Below are positions 16,433 through 25,022 of a stretch of 64,000 nt of DNA, piece by piece. The translations under genes were made by a program, and so were the position numbers. The notes under the pieces were generated by a model. That model did not search any database. It was not told where the DNA came from and worked only from the letters and a program-made list of their open reading frames with translations. The first letter of the stretch is position 1. The number at the start of each line of letters is the position of its first letter. This DNA comes from Phocaeicola massiliensis B84634 = Timone 84634 = DSM 17679 = JCM 13223 (GTDB lineage Bacteria; Bacteroidota; Bacteroidia; Bacteroidales; Bacteroidaceae). The stretch is from assembly GCF_000382445.1 (NCBI RefSeq), contig NZ_KB905472.1:2342602-2406601 (forward strand). Reading direction: 5' to 3'.

Positions 16433-17005
16433 ATGAAAACCCGGTATATCCTTTCTTGTCTTCTGCTCGGCAGCGCCCTTTCCGTTTCCGCACAGAAAAT
16501 GGCTGTCAAAAGCAACCTGCTTTCCGCCGCCAACGGTGCGCTGAATGCCGGTGTGGAATATGCCTTCGGTCCCAAATCCACATTCGATTTGTCCGGCAGC
16601 ATACGCCCATGGAAACGCACGGAAGGATATGTCAACAAATATTGGCTCATACAACCGGAATACCGCTACTGGACTTGCCAGAAATTCAACGGCAGTTTTT
16701 GGGGAGCCTATCTCAACGGAGCGCAGTTCAACGTAGGAGGGAAAAAGATGCCTTTCGGACTCTTCCCCTGGCTGAAAGAGCACCGGTATGCAGGCTGGCT
16801 GGCAGGTGGAGGCATAAGCTACGGATATCACATCATGCTCAACCGCCACTGGAATATAGAAGTTTCCGTCGGTGTAGGGTATGAATATATCGACTATAAG
16901 AAATATAAATGCCCCGACGTGTGTGCCGAGCTACTGGAAAAAGGCCATTATCACTATTTCGGCCCCTCCAGAGCATCCCTGAGTATAGTTTACATATTTA
17001 ACTAA
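16433..17005 (+). CDS. DUF3575-type outer-membrane protein, copy 2
   Basis: A 190-residue paralogue of the first DUF3575 protein. It has a signal peptide ending near SVSAQK, then MAVKSNLLSAANGALNAGVEYAFG, PEYRYWTCQKFNGSFWGAYL and a last strand ending in VYIF. It begins 3 bp after the previous stop and is followed 6 bp later by the OmpA-bearing partner, so the genes are tightly coupled. It is likely a small beta-barrel involved in pilus assembly or anchoring; the biochemical role is unknown. Confidence 0.75.
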   Translation: MKTRYILSCLLLGSALSVSAQKMAVKSNLLSAANGALNAGVEYAFGPKSTFDLSGSIRPWKRTEGYVNKYWLIQPEYRYWTCQKFNGSFWGAYLNGAQFNVGGKKMPFGLFPWLKEHRYAGWLAGGGISYGYHIMLNRHWNIEVSVGVGYEYIDYKKYKCPDVCAELLEKGHYHYFGPSRASLSIVYIFN

Positions 17006-17011
17006 AGAGCC

Positions 17012-18421
17012 ATGAAATACTTATTCTATTTTATATCATTTATTTTTCCTGCGCTTTGCTCATCGGCGCAGCCGGCAGAACGGGACAGTTCGATTTACAT
17101 CGCCTCCTCCCGGCTCTACCGGATGGGAGAAAGTCTGGTAGTGTCCATGCAAGTAGACATTACCAGACAGATTCCCTCCAACGAATCAGTCATACTGATT
17201 CCCCGGCTCAGCGACAGCCTGGACAACTTCATCCAGCTTCCCGCCATCTATGTGAACGGTCGTAAACAGCATATTTTCTTCCAGCGTGAAACCGGCAGAC
17301 AGGAAAAAGACTATGAAGAGTTACGCCGCCGCAATGACCGCAAACAAAGCGTACACTACTTGCGCAGCATCCCCTTCACCCACTGGATGAAGCATGCCTC
17401 CTTGCATCTCATCGAAAAAGAATGCGGATGCGGAGTCCCCCATCATACAGACTCCACCTATCTGACCCGCCTGAACATCCTTCCCGATATCCATCCGCAC
17501 GTAGCGTTCATCACTCCGCAGATGGAAGAAAGGAAAGTGCGCGAAGAAAGCGGACGTGCCTATCTGGACTTCCCGCTCAACGAAACAACCATCTATCCCG
17601 AATACAGAAACAATCCGGCCGAACTGGCAAAGATAAAGCGCAGTATCGACCTGATAAAAAACGATACCAATGTAGTCATTTCGCATATTGACATTCATGG
17701 ATACGCCTCTCCCGAAGGTCCCTACTCCAACAACGAGCGTCTGGCGCGGGAACGGACCCGGACCTTGAAAGACTATGTATGCAGCCAATATGCTTTCAAT
17801 GATACATTGTTCACCACCCATTACACTCCCGAAGACTGGGACGGATTTGTCAAGTTGCTGACCGACACCGTTATCACCCATCGCGAGGAACTGCTACATA
17901 TTGCAGAAAGCAAAAGCAGCCCCGACGAGAAAGAACGGAAAATACGGAAACGTTATCCCGAAGAGTTTCGTTTCATCCTGCAACATTGGTTCCCCGGCCT
18001 CCGCCATTCAGACTACACCATCCACTATGTGGTACGTCCGTTTACGGTAGAGCAGGCCAAGCAGGTATTCCAAAGCAACCCCAAGAATCTGAGTATTGAA
18101 GAGATGTTCCGCATAGCCCGGACCTACCCTGCCGGCAGTCCGGAATACAATAAGATTTTCATGACGGCCGTTCTGCTTAATCCGGAACACCCCGTTGCCA
18201 ATCTCAATGCAGCCTGCATCCTGCTCTCGCAGGGAGATACCAAAGGCGCCTCGCTCTATCTGGACAAAGCCGATGAGACTCCCGAAAAGACCCTTTTGCA
18301 AGGCATCATGCAAATGCTGAACGGGAATTATACCGAAGCGGAAACCCTGCTGCGCAAAGCAGAAGAAGCAGGACTGCCCCAAGCAGGCGAAAACCTGAAG
18401 ATATTACATGAGATTTATTAA
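17012..18421 (+). CDS. DUF3868/OmpA-like outer-membrane protein
   Basis: A 469-residue exported protein (signal peptide to about residue 19, SSAQ). An N-terminal DUF3868-like region (20-150) is followed by an OmpA-like peptidoglycan-binding fold near ISHIDIHGYASPEGPYSNNERLARERTRTLKDYV (about 225-260). The C-terminal part resembles tetratricopeptide repeats (LNAACILLSQGDTKGASLYLDKA). The family is typically found between a DUF3575 gene and fimbrillin genes. It probably links the pilus apparatus to peptidoglycan. It is 30 bp upstream of the fimbrillin gene and in the same operon. Confidence 0.78.
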   Translation: MKYLFYFISFIFPALCSSAQPAERDSSIYIASSRLYRMGESLVVSMQVDITRQIPSNESVILIPRLSDSLDNFIQLPAIYVNGRKQHIFFQRETGRQEKDYEELRRRNDRKQSVHYLRSIPFTHWMKHASLHLIEKECGCGVPHHTDSTYLTRLNILPDIHPHVAFITPQMEERKVREESGRAYLDFPLNETTIYPEYRNNPAELAKIKRSIDLIKNDTNVVISHIDIHGYASPEGPYSNNERLARERTRTLKDYVCSQYAFNDTLFTTHYTPEDWDGFVKLLTDTVITHREELLHIAESKSSPDEKERKIRKRYPEEFRFILQHWFPGLRHSDYTIHYVVRPFTVEQAKQVFQSNPKNLSIEEMFRIARTYPAGSPEYNKIFMTAVLLNPEHPVANLNAACILLSQGDTKGASLYLDKADETPEKTLLQGIMQMLNGNYTEAETLLRKAEEAGLPQAGENLKILHEIY

Positions 18422-18451
18422 TCACATTTTTTACTAAAACTATTTTACATT

Positions 18452-19990
18452 ATGAACAAAAAATTATTATTATCCTTCGTTCTTGCAGCCGCAATGACAG
18501 GATGTATCAATGATTCAGATGTTCCCTCAGAAAACGGAGACAATCCCGCTCCCGAAGTCAAAGGAGGAAACATGGAGATTTCATTTGTAGTTCCCAACTC
18601 TTCCAACGGCAGCCGTGCCGCTTCTGCCGAAGATTCCGGAATCTATGACCAAGGTACCGCCGAAGAATACAAGGTGAGCAATGTAACCCTCTATCTGTTT
18701 GACTCTTCCAGCAAGAATCTGGTTACTACCATCAATGTAGCTCAAAGCGATCTGGGTGCAGGCACTTCCAGCGGAGAGAGCAACAAAGAAGGACAAACCA
18801 TTGTCTATCCTTGCAACAAGGAAATCACAGTAAAACCGGGCAACTATGACATCCTTGCCGTAGCCAACGGTTCACAGACCTTCGAAATAGGTCAGGAATC
18901 CACATTATTGGGACAGATTGATGCCTCCACTTATGGAAACGGTATGATAACCAGCGTACCCGGAAGCGGTTTCATCATGTCCAACCGCGGCTCTGCCAAT
19001 ATGAACATCACCGTAGAGTCTCCCGAAGAAAGCGACACCAAAACACACGTCAGAATCAATCTGGAACGTGCCGTTGCCAAACTGATGGTCAGAAATGACA
19101 GCAAGGAAATCTACACGCTGAAGAATCCTGCCGGAGTGACTTACGCCACAATCCGTCTGAACAACTACAAATTCATCAACCTGGCAAACAAGTTCTACAC
19201 CTTCCGCCATGTCGCTACACTGGATAACGCTCCCGAGACTCCGTCGGCTCCATCATCTTACAGCGTAGAAGCAGGAAACTTCGGTAACATCGCCGACAAC
19301 AACGGTTACCTTATCGACCCCTATTTCTTCGACAAGACCGTAGCCGGAGCCACTACCGGTTTCACAGGCGGTTCATTCTACACCAACCACCTGTCAAAAC
19401 AGACAGACAGCAACTGGTCGGGCCTGGCCGATGCAGGAAAGTACGTTTCCATGTACTGTCTTGAAAACTGTATGTTCCGTCCGGCACAGAACACAGTATA
19501 CACCACCGGCATCATGCTGAAAGGTACATTTACCCCCGAAGCTTCACAGACCATCGGTGACAACGGTAATCCGGTAGAAGACCCGCTTGTGTTCGACAAA
19601 CTGTATTATTTCAACTATAAGTTCTACACCACAGTGGCTGCCGTGGGTAAATATGGCGATGCCAATATTGATGGTTTGACAGAAGAATCCGATGATGCAG
19701 CACTGGCTGCCAAGCAGATTACCCGTTTCACCAAGAACGGAGGTAATTTCTCTACCTTCTACAATTACTGGATCAAACACCTTGACAACAACAACCCCAC
19801 CGTCATGGGCGTCATGGAGTTCGGTATTGTACGCAACAACATCTACTCTGTCAACATAACCAGCATCAAGAACCTGGGTCCCGGCACCCCGGACACCAAA
19901 CCCGACCCGGATGAAAACAAAGCATTCTTGGACGTAGAATTCGGAGTATATCCGTGGATTGTCCGTGACCAAGACGCCGACCTTGAATAA
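18452..19990 (+). CDS. Fimbrillin (FimA/Mfa-like type V pilus subunit)
   Basis: A 512-residue lipoprotein precursor with lipobox Cys18 (MTGC). The N-terminal region contains an Arg-Ala site (GSRAASAED, about residue 52) where a trypsin-like protease could cleave to free the polymerisation groove, as known for P. gingivalis FimA. The fold markers (VTLYLFDSSSKNLV, KPGNYDILAVANG, RINLERAVAKLMVRN) match the Mfa/FimA family. The C-terminus (DVEFGVYPWIVRDQDADLE) looks like the donor-strand end of a fimbrillin. It is probably the major or a minor shaft subunit, given the single fimbrillin in the operon. It would be silent while the promoter faces away. Confidence 0.85.
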   Translation: MNKKLLLSFVLAAAMTGCINDSDVPSENGDNPAPEVKGGNMEISFVVPNSSNGSRAASAEDSGIYDQGTAEEYKVSNVTLYLFDSSSKNLVTTINVAQSDLGAGTSSGESNKEGQTIVYPCNKEITVKPGNYDILAVANGSQTFEIGQESTLLGQIDASTYGNGMITSVPGSGFIMSNRGSANMNITVESPEESDTKTHVRINLERAVAKLMVRNDSKEIYTLKNPAGVTYATIRLNNYKFINLANKFYTFRHVATLDNAPETPSAPSSYSVEAGNFGNIADNNGYLIDPYFFDKTVAGATTGFTGGSFYTNHLSKQTDSNWSGLADAGKYVSMYCLENCMFRPAQNTVYTTGIMLKGTFTPEASQTIGDNGNPVEDPLVFDKLYYFNYKFYTTVAAVGKYGDANIDGLTEESDDAALAAKQITRFTKNGGNFSTFYNYWIKHLDNNNPTVMGVMEFGIVRNNIYSVNITSIKNLGPGTPDTKPDPDENKAFLDVEFGVYPWIVRDQDADLE

Positions 19991-20013
19991 AACAGTCTCA
20001 AAATAGAAAAACA

Positions 20014-20961
20014 ATGAGTAAAACTGCTACTATCCTCTTCGCCCTATGTACTCTTCTCTGTAGTGCATGCTCCTGGGTAGACGATGACCGGTCTGATTGT
20101 CCCACAGGCTGTTGGCTAAAGTTATCCTATACCTACAATATGCTGAATGTAGATGCCGTGACCACTCAGGTAAAAGATGTCACGCTATTTATTCTCGACC
20201 AGGAAGGCAACTATATAGCCCGGGAGGAAGTAGACAGTCTTACATTCCATCAAAATGAATGTACAATCCAAGTCCCCTCCCTGCCTCAGGGAGATTACAC
20301 CTTTCTGGTCTGGGCAGGATTGGCGGACTCACTTTACCGGCACACTCCCACCTCACTGACATTATTGCGCAATGAGGCGGGAGAACAGTCCGGACGGCTT
20401 TCATCTCTATTCCACGGGCGGCTGGACAATGTGCATATCAGTGGCGAATATCAGTTTTTGGCTCTCTCTCTTACCAAAAACACAAATGTTCTGAGCTGCA
20501 TATTGCAAAGTCAGTCGGCCGCTCCGCTGGAAAAAGATGATTTTCGCCTGGAGCTGACAGCCCGCAACGGATGCATGGATCACCGGAACACTCCGACAGA
20601 CTCCGTTTTCACCTGTTATCTCCCCTTCATGCAAGAGAGCGCCAACTTGGAAGACATACAGGTAGTGCATGCCGGAATGAATACATTACGACTGATGGAA
20701 AATGATGACACCCGCTTACGTTTGATTTATCAGCCTAGCGGAGAAACGTTGTTCAACATTCCACTGACACAGTACTTACTTTTATCAAGCAATGTAGAGG
20801 CAGCAGCCATGTTCCCACAAGAGTATCTGGACAGACAAGACCGATATAATCTGATATTTTTCCTTGAGCCTACAAATAATCCGTCAAAGCCTTACATGTG
20901 CTTGCAAATGCAAGTAAACGGCTGGATAATACGCATAAACAATGCAGAATTAGACAAATAA
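20014..20961 (+). CDS. FimB/Mfa2-type pilus anchor lipoprotein
   Basis: A 315-residue lipoprotein (lipobox Cys19, LCSACS) with CPTGCWLKLSYTYN right after the lipid anchor, typical of FimB/Mfa2 anchors that hold the pilus base and cap its length. The middle shows the two-domain transthyretin-like pattern (VKDVTLFILDQEGNYI, LPQGDYTFLVWAG). The C-terminus contains the strand LQMQVNGWIIRINN. It begins 24 bp after the fimbrillin stop and is the last structural gene before Int2. No separate tip genes are seen, so this is a minimal pilus operon. Confidence 0.82.
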   Translation: MSKTATILFALCTLLCSACSWVDDDRSDCPTGCWLKLSYTYNMLNVDAVTTQVKDVTLFILDQEGNYIAREEVDSLTFHQNECTIQVPSLPQGDYTFLVWAGLADSLYRHTPTSLTLLRNEAGEQSGRLSSLFHGRLDNVHISGEYQFLALSLTKNTNVLSCILQSQSAAPLEKDDFRLELTARNGCMDHRNTPTDSVFTCYLPFMQESANLEDIQVVHAGMNTLRLMENDDTRLRLIYQPSGETLFNIPLTQYLLLSSNVEAAAMFPQEYLDRQDRYNLIFFLEPTNNPSKPYMCLQMQVNGWIIRINNAELDK

Positions 20962-21047
20962 TTTTTCTAATTCAAACATTTCGATTTATATTCGATTCCG
21001 TTATGAGAATTACTTATTTTGTAAAATCTATAAAAAACGGAATCTCT

Positions 21048-21989
21048 ATGAGAAAGAAGAAAAAATTCAACGAGTTTATAAACAAAACTATTGAAGAGCT
21101 GAAAGAAGAGAAGCGTTACAGCACGGCACACATCTATCAAAGTGCCTTAAACGCTTTCTGCGAATTCTGCGGATGCAAGGTTGTTTACTTCCACCAACTC
21201 AACAGAAGCACGCTGAAAGAATTTGAGACCTACCTGCGCAACAAGCAACTGAGCTGGAACACAGTCTCCACCTATATGAGAACGCTGCGCGGAGCTTACA
21301 ACAAGGCAGTGGACCAAAGAATAACAGCAGAAAACTCCCGCTTGTTCAATCACGTCTACACCGGAGTGAAAAACAACATCAAACGTGCGCTGGAAGTGGA
21401 GGAGATAAACAAGCTGCTGAATGAAATTCCCTTGAAGAAATTATCGAAAGAGCTGATACAGTGCAGAGTGTGGGCAAACCTGATGTTCCGGCTGCACGGA
21501 ATACCTTTTGTCGATTTAGCCCATCTACATAAAAGCGACCTGAAAGGCAATATACTTTCCTACCGCCGGCATAAGACAGGCAGACAAATGATAGTGGAAG
21601 TGTCGGAAACCACAATGACACTGATAAACAAGTATCAGAATACCAATCAGAACTCTCCCTACCTTTTCCCTATCCTCAGCGGAAGCAAAACCGGAGAAGA
21701 GCTGTATACAGAGTACCAACAGGCACTACGAACCATGAATTATAATTTAGACAGGCTGGCGAAAAAATGCGGCGTATCAGCCAAAGTCAGTTCATACACC
21801 CTGCGCCACACCTGGGCCACCCTTGCCAAATATTGTAATTTCTCCGAACAACTAATATGTGAAGCCCTTGGTCATTCGTCAGTAAAAGTGACAGAGATAT
21901 ATTTAAAAGGATTTAAGAACGAGGTTATAAAAAAAGCGAATGACGCAATCATGTCATACATTTCAAAAAACAGCAGGAAAAGGGTATAA
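21048..21989 (+). CDS. Tyrosine recombinase paralogue (Int2) with altered catalytic arginine
   Basis: A 313-residue protein that aligns with Int1 without gaps through most of its length and is clearly identical at more than half of positions by eye (for example STAHIYQS, WNTVSTYMRTLR, SYRRHKTG, SPYLFPILSG). The start at 21048 gives the same N-terminal length as Int1; in-frame codons upstream overlap the anchor gene. Box II (YTLRHTW), the GHSS histidine and the tyrosine (VTEIYL) are kept. The first catalytic arginine (Int1 Arg150, LLRGMPF) is His150 here (RLHGIPF). I find no inverted-repeat pair beside it. It may be inactive, regulatory, or compensated by the arginine two residues earlier. Confidence 0.85.
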   Translation: MRKKKKFNEFINKTIEELKEEKRYSTAHIYQSALNAFCEFCGCKVVYFHQLNRSTLKEFETYLRNKQLSWNTVSTYMRTLRGAYNKAVDQRITAENSRLFNHVYTGVKNNIKRALEVEEINKLLNEIPLKKLSKELIQCRVWANLMFRLHGIPFVDLAHLHKSDLKGNILSYRRHKTGRQMIVEVSETTMTLINKYQNTNQNSPYLFPILSGSKTGEELYTEYQQALRTMNYNLDRLAKKCGVSAKVSSYTLRHTWATLAKYCNFSEQLICEALGHSSVKVTEIYLKGFKNEVIKKANDAIMSYISKNSRKRV

Positions 21990-21993
21990 AAAA

Positions 21994-22029
21994 ATATTAG
22001 GAAGATAACTGCCATTACCTCCCTAATAT
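21994..22029. terminator. Possible hairpin between convergent Int2 and lipoprotein genes
   Basis: ATATTAGG/CCTAATAT is an 8-bp stem with a 20-nt loop and no clear T-run. It is a weak candidate only. Confidence 0.25.
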
Positions 22030-22089
22030 ATAACTGACCGGCTTATGCTTACTTCCCGACCGGTCACAAAAATTAATACAAACTACAGT

Positions 22090-23286
22090 TTACTCACCAC
22101 CACCTGTGTGCTCACGATTGGAAGTAGCAACCTCAATTGATACATTACCATGGCGTGTACCTGAAGCCGACTTACCGAGTGCACTTGCCGATACACCCCA
22201 TTCTTCCTGCACACCACTGATTTCCAACATAGTACCTACCGGCAATGTAACATTGATAGGATAAGAGCCGTTGAGTGTAGTCGCCGTTGCACCGAAACGC
22301 TGTGCCAACTCTTCTATCAAAAGAGCAGTCAGTTTGTCTGCATTACCTTCAGTGCTGATTTCAGTACCTGCCTTATAGGTATAAGCAGCCTCACCCACAG
22401 ACATATCCTTAGAACCATACAGGTTGTCCCATTTGCTTTGTTCAAACTCTACAGCTTTCGTACTCTTCTTCTCAGAGAATTCCACACCGAGGAACAGACC
22501 ATAAGAAGCGAACTCACTTGCAGCAACGATTACATGGCTGTCTTCGACACGGCTGTCCGCCTTCACCCATTCACCGTTCTTATACTGCTTGACTTCCACC
22601 TTACCTGCCAGTTCGGTATCCAGTTCGAAACTCAGCTCGATAGCCTTTTTCAAAGAAACACCCTCCTTGTTACAAGAAAGAACGGCACCGACCAACATGG
22701 TCTCATCGGTAGCACGCGCAGCACGTGCCACTACATCTTCCTCCTTATAAAGCGGAGAGATGATAACCTTCACATCTGCATCTGTATCCACGGCACCGGC
22801 AGCGATTTCAGCCTTCACTTCCACCTTGGCTTCCTCATTGCCTTTCAATGTTTCCGTTTCCACTTTTCCCTCACTTGGTGCATCAGCCGATACACTCACT
22901 TCCTTCTTCACGTCAGAAGCAAGTGCCGCATTCCACACCAGATTCTGAGTCTTCTTCACATCCGCAACAGTCAATGTTCCTGTATGTGACAACTTACCTT
23001 CGGCTTCCGCTTTCAGTTGGTAAGTACCCGCCTTGACATCCTTAAACAGATAAACACCGTTGGCATCGGTCGTGGCAGAATTACCCTCTCCCAATGAAAC
23101 CTTCGCACCCGAGATTCCCTCACCGTTCAGACTTGTGATAACTCCGGTCAACGTATTGGAAGCAACCTCAACCACAGGCGGAGTCACATGGTCATAATCA
23201 GGATCATCGTCACTACAACCGGCAACCCCCATGGTCAAACCGGCAATCAGAAGCATATAAGCTCCTCTTCTTACAAAATTGTACAT
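22090..23286 (-). CDS. Lipoprotein with carboxypeptidase-regulatory-like domain
   Basis: A 398-residue lipoprotein (Cys24 in MGVAGCSDDD). After the acidic lead, an Ig-like carboxypeptidase regulatory domain spans about 45-115 (LTGVITSLNGEGISGAKVSLGEGNSATTDANGVYLFKDVKAGTYQLKAEA). A longer beta-rich part contains ZU5-like wording (GVSLKKAIELSFELD). It is the last gene of the leftward polysaccharide operon, 42 bp after the YjbH-like gene, suggesting a surface role linked to polysaccharide export or retention. No enzymatic motif was seen. Confidence 0.7.
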   Translation of the reverse strand: MYNFVRRGAYMLLIAGLTMGVAGCSDDDPDYDHVTPPVVEVASNTLTGVITSLNGEGISGAKVSLGEGNSATTDANGVYLFKDVKAGTYQLKAEAEGKLSHTGTLTVADVKKTQNLVWNAALASDVKKEVSVSADAPSEGKVETETLKGNEEAKVEVKAEIAAGAVDTDADVKVIISPLYKEEDVVARAARATDETMLVGAVLSCNKEGVSLKKAIELSFELDTELAGKVEVKQYKNGEWVKADSRVEDSHVIVAASEFASYGLFLGVEFSEKKSTKAVEFEQSKWDNLYGSKDMSVGEAAYTYKAGTEISTEGNADKLTALLIEELAQRFGATATTLNGSYPINVTLPVGTMLEISGVQEEWGVSASALGKSASGTRHGNVSIEVATSNREHTGGGE

Positions 23287-23328
23287 AGTAAAATAATTAA
23301 ATTTAAAAATTATGTTTAGTTATATCAT

Positions 23329-24114
23329 TTACAACAGATTGATGCAAAAGCACACCCCTCCGGAAAAATATTTGCCGTTTTGCAGCGAAGACTGTACCAG
23401 CAAGTGCTTCCACAATTTCCAGTCAAAGCCCACGTTCACATCATCGCCCGTATACTCCGCTATCAACCGGAAATTCTTCTGAAACGAAGGGCTGAACGTA
23501 ATACCGCCCACCGGTCCGTTCCATTTCGAGTTCAGACTCCACCGCCAGTGCCGGTAAGCCATGTGCACACCCAGCACATTCCCTTTCAGCCGGAAATGCT
23601 TGGACAATGCCACATAATAATTGGAAAAATAGCTGTTTACCACACGCGATACATCCGTCTCATGCTGCGTTTTCAGCCAGTTTACACGGAAATCCAGGTC
23701 ATTGACCCCTATCGCCACACTCGGCCACCACTTACCCGGCTTCTCACGAACCGGCTGTAGCTTGAGCGAAAAATAACGGTCCTTGCGGTGCAGCCCCGGA
23801 TGTTCCTTATCTTCCACACCGTCAACAATCTTCGTCGATTTCAAAAGCGTACAAGTATACGCAATCTCCATCCACCTGAACGGCGTGATACTCAGGTAAT
23901 AACTCATCGTATGATATTTATCGCCTTTATACGTCAGCACATTCGGAGTAAACTCCCGATTCAGGAAATGCACCCCTGCGCGTGCCTCCCCCTCTTCACC
24001 CATGTCCGCCGAAGGAACATGTATCAAACCGCTCATGCCCGTATACTGCTGTGCCACGGCCGGCACCGAAAACAGCAATGCCATGAAGCACCCCATTATA
24101 TATCTCATTTTCAT
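23329..24114 (-). CDS. YjbH-like outer-membrane protein, N-terminal-type module
   Basis: A 261-residue exported protein (signal peptide to about residue 21, AVAQQ). It opens with YTGMSGLIHVPSADMGEEGEARAGVHF and continues with PFRWMEIAYT, the usual start of YjbH/YmcA-type exopolysaccharide outer-membrane proteins. Strands alternate to a C-terminal phenylalanine-leucine end (GGVCFCINLL). It overlaps the preceding gene by 4 bp (ATGA), so the two halves are co-translated. It probably forms part of a surface-polysaccharide secretion or attachment apparatus. Confidence 0.65.
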   Translation of the reverse strand: MKMRYIMGCFMALLFSVPAVAQQYTGMSGLIHVPSADMGEEGEARAGVHFLNREFTPNVLTYKGDKYHTMSYYLSITPFRWMEIAYTCTLLKSTKIVDGVEDKEHPGLHRKDRYFSLKLQPVREKPGKWWPSVAIGVNDLDFRVNWLKTQHETDVSRVVNSYFSNYYVALSKHFRLKGNVLGVHMAYRHWRWSLNSKWNGPVGGITFSPSFQKNFRLIAEYTGDDVNVGFDWKLWKHLLVQSSLQNGKYFSGGVCFCINLL

Positions 24115-25022
24115 TCAGTGCCTCCTTTCTGCCGAACAGTAAAATCAGGCGTCATGCCATTCGCACCCCAGTCCGACTGGCTGCGGTCAAACCATCCTTC
24201 CCGTTCATTCTCTTCGGGGTCGGTCGTATACATTTTACCCGCATAAGCATCCGCCTCCTGATTATACGTCAAGCGGAAATTGGATGCCGGGCGGAAACGT
24301 ACCCTCCTGTTACTCCGTTTATAAGGAGGAATCATCATAACCACCTTAAAACCGAAATTCTCTTTTCCTTTATCGGTATATTGGGCAAACACCCCCACCG
24401 TGCAATGCCGGAAATGCCTCATCGCTTCTCCCTGCACACCGCAGTCTTCATACAGAAAACGGCCGCCGCGCACCCGGAATTCCGTATTCACCCCATTCAG
24501 ATAAGCACGTACCCCGGCAAGAGCCGTCAAACGCTCCATCGGACTACATTCCCATCCTGCCGCCATGGAACAAAAACCCGTCCATCCCGCCTGTGCGTCC
24601 AAGGCAAGCCAGTCCGTAGCCGCATACATCCACTTCACATCCAGTCCGTAGCGTTCCATCGCAAACAGTCCTCCGCTCACTTTCAGAAAATGCTTCCGGT
24701 GCCAGTCCCATTCCTTGCTAAGCACAGCCATGTTCAGACGGACTTTCTTATAACGATCGCCATAATCATTATAAACAGGCACAATGACCTGTCCCGCCAA
24801 CTGCCAGCGGTTTCCCATATACCACTTCACTCCGGGTGTCAGGTTCACCAGCACCTCATATACCTTATTGTGAAAAATATCACGATAATGCAATTCGGCT
24901 CCCATAAACACATCCACCCGCGTGTTCTCTGCCGATTGCGCCCTTCCGGTACAAACAAACAATACCGACAGGCATAACGGCAAAAAACATCGATACCCAA
25001 TTCTACTTATCCAAAACTTCAT
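24111..25022 (-). CDS. YjbH-like outer-membrane protein, C-terminal-type module
   Basis: A 303-residue exported protein (signal peptide ending near GRAQS). Its content matches the second half of YjbH proteins: LTPGVKWYMGNRWQLAGQVIVPVYNDYG, KVSGGLFAMERYGLDVKWMYA, and the late FGFKVVMMIPPYKRSNRRVRFRPASNFRLTYN. So the two YjbH modules are encoded by separate genes in reversed order, C-type first. The start overlaps the 3' end of the dehydratase gene by 20 bp. The role is probably polysaccharide export or attachment at the outer membrane. Confidence 0.6.
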   Translation of the reverse strand: MKFWISRIGYRCFLPLCLSVLFVCTGRAQSAENTRVDVFMGAELHYRDIFHNKVYEVLVNLTPGVKWYMGNRWQLAGQVIVPVYNDYGDRYKKVRLNMAVLSKEWDWHRKHFLKVSGGLFAMERYGLDVKWMYAATDWLALDAQAGWTGFCSMAAGWECSPMERLTALAGVRAYLNGVNTEFRVRGGRFLYEDCGVQGEAMRHFRHCTVGVFAQYTDKGKENFGFKVVMMIPPYKRSNRRVRFRPASNFRLTYNQEADAYAGKMYTTDPEENEREGWFDRSQSDWGANGMTPDFTVRQKGGTE

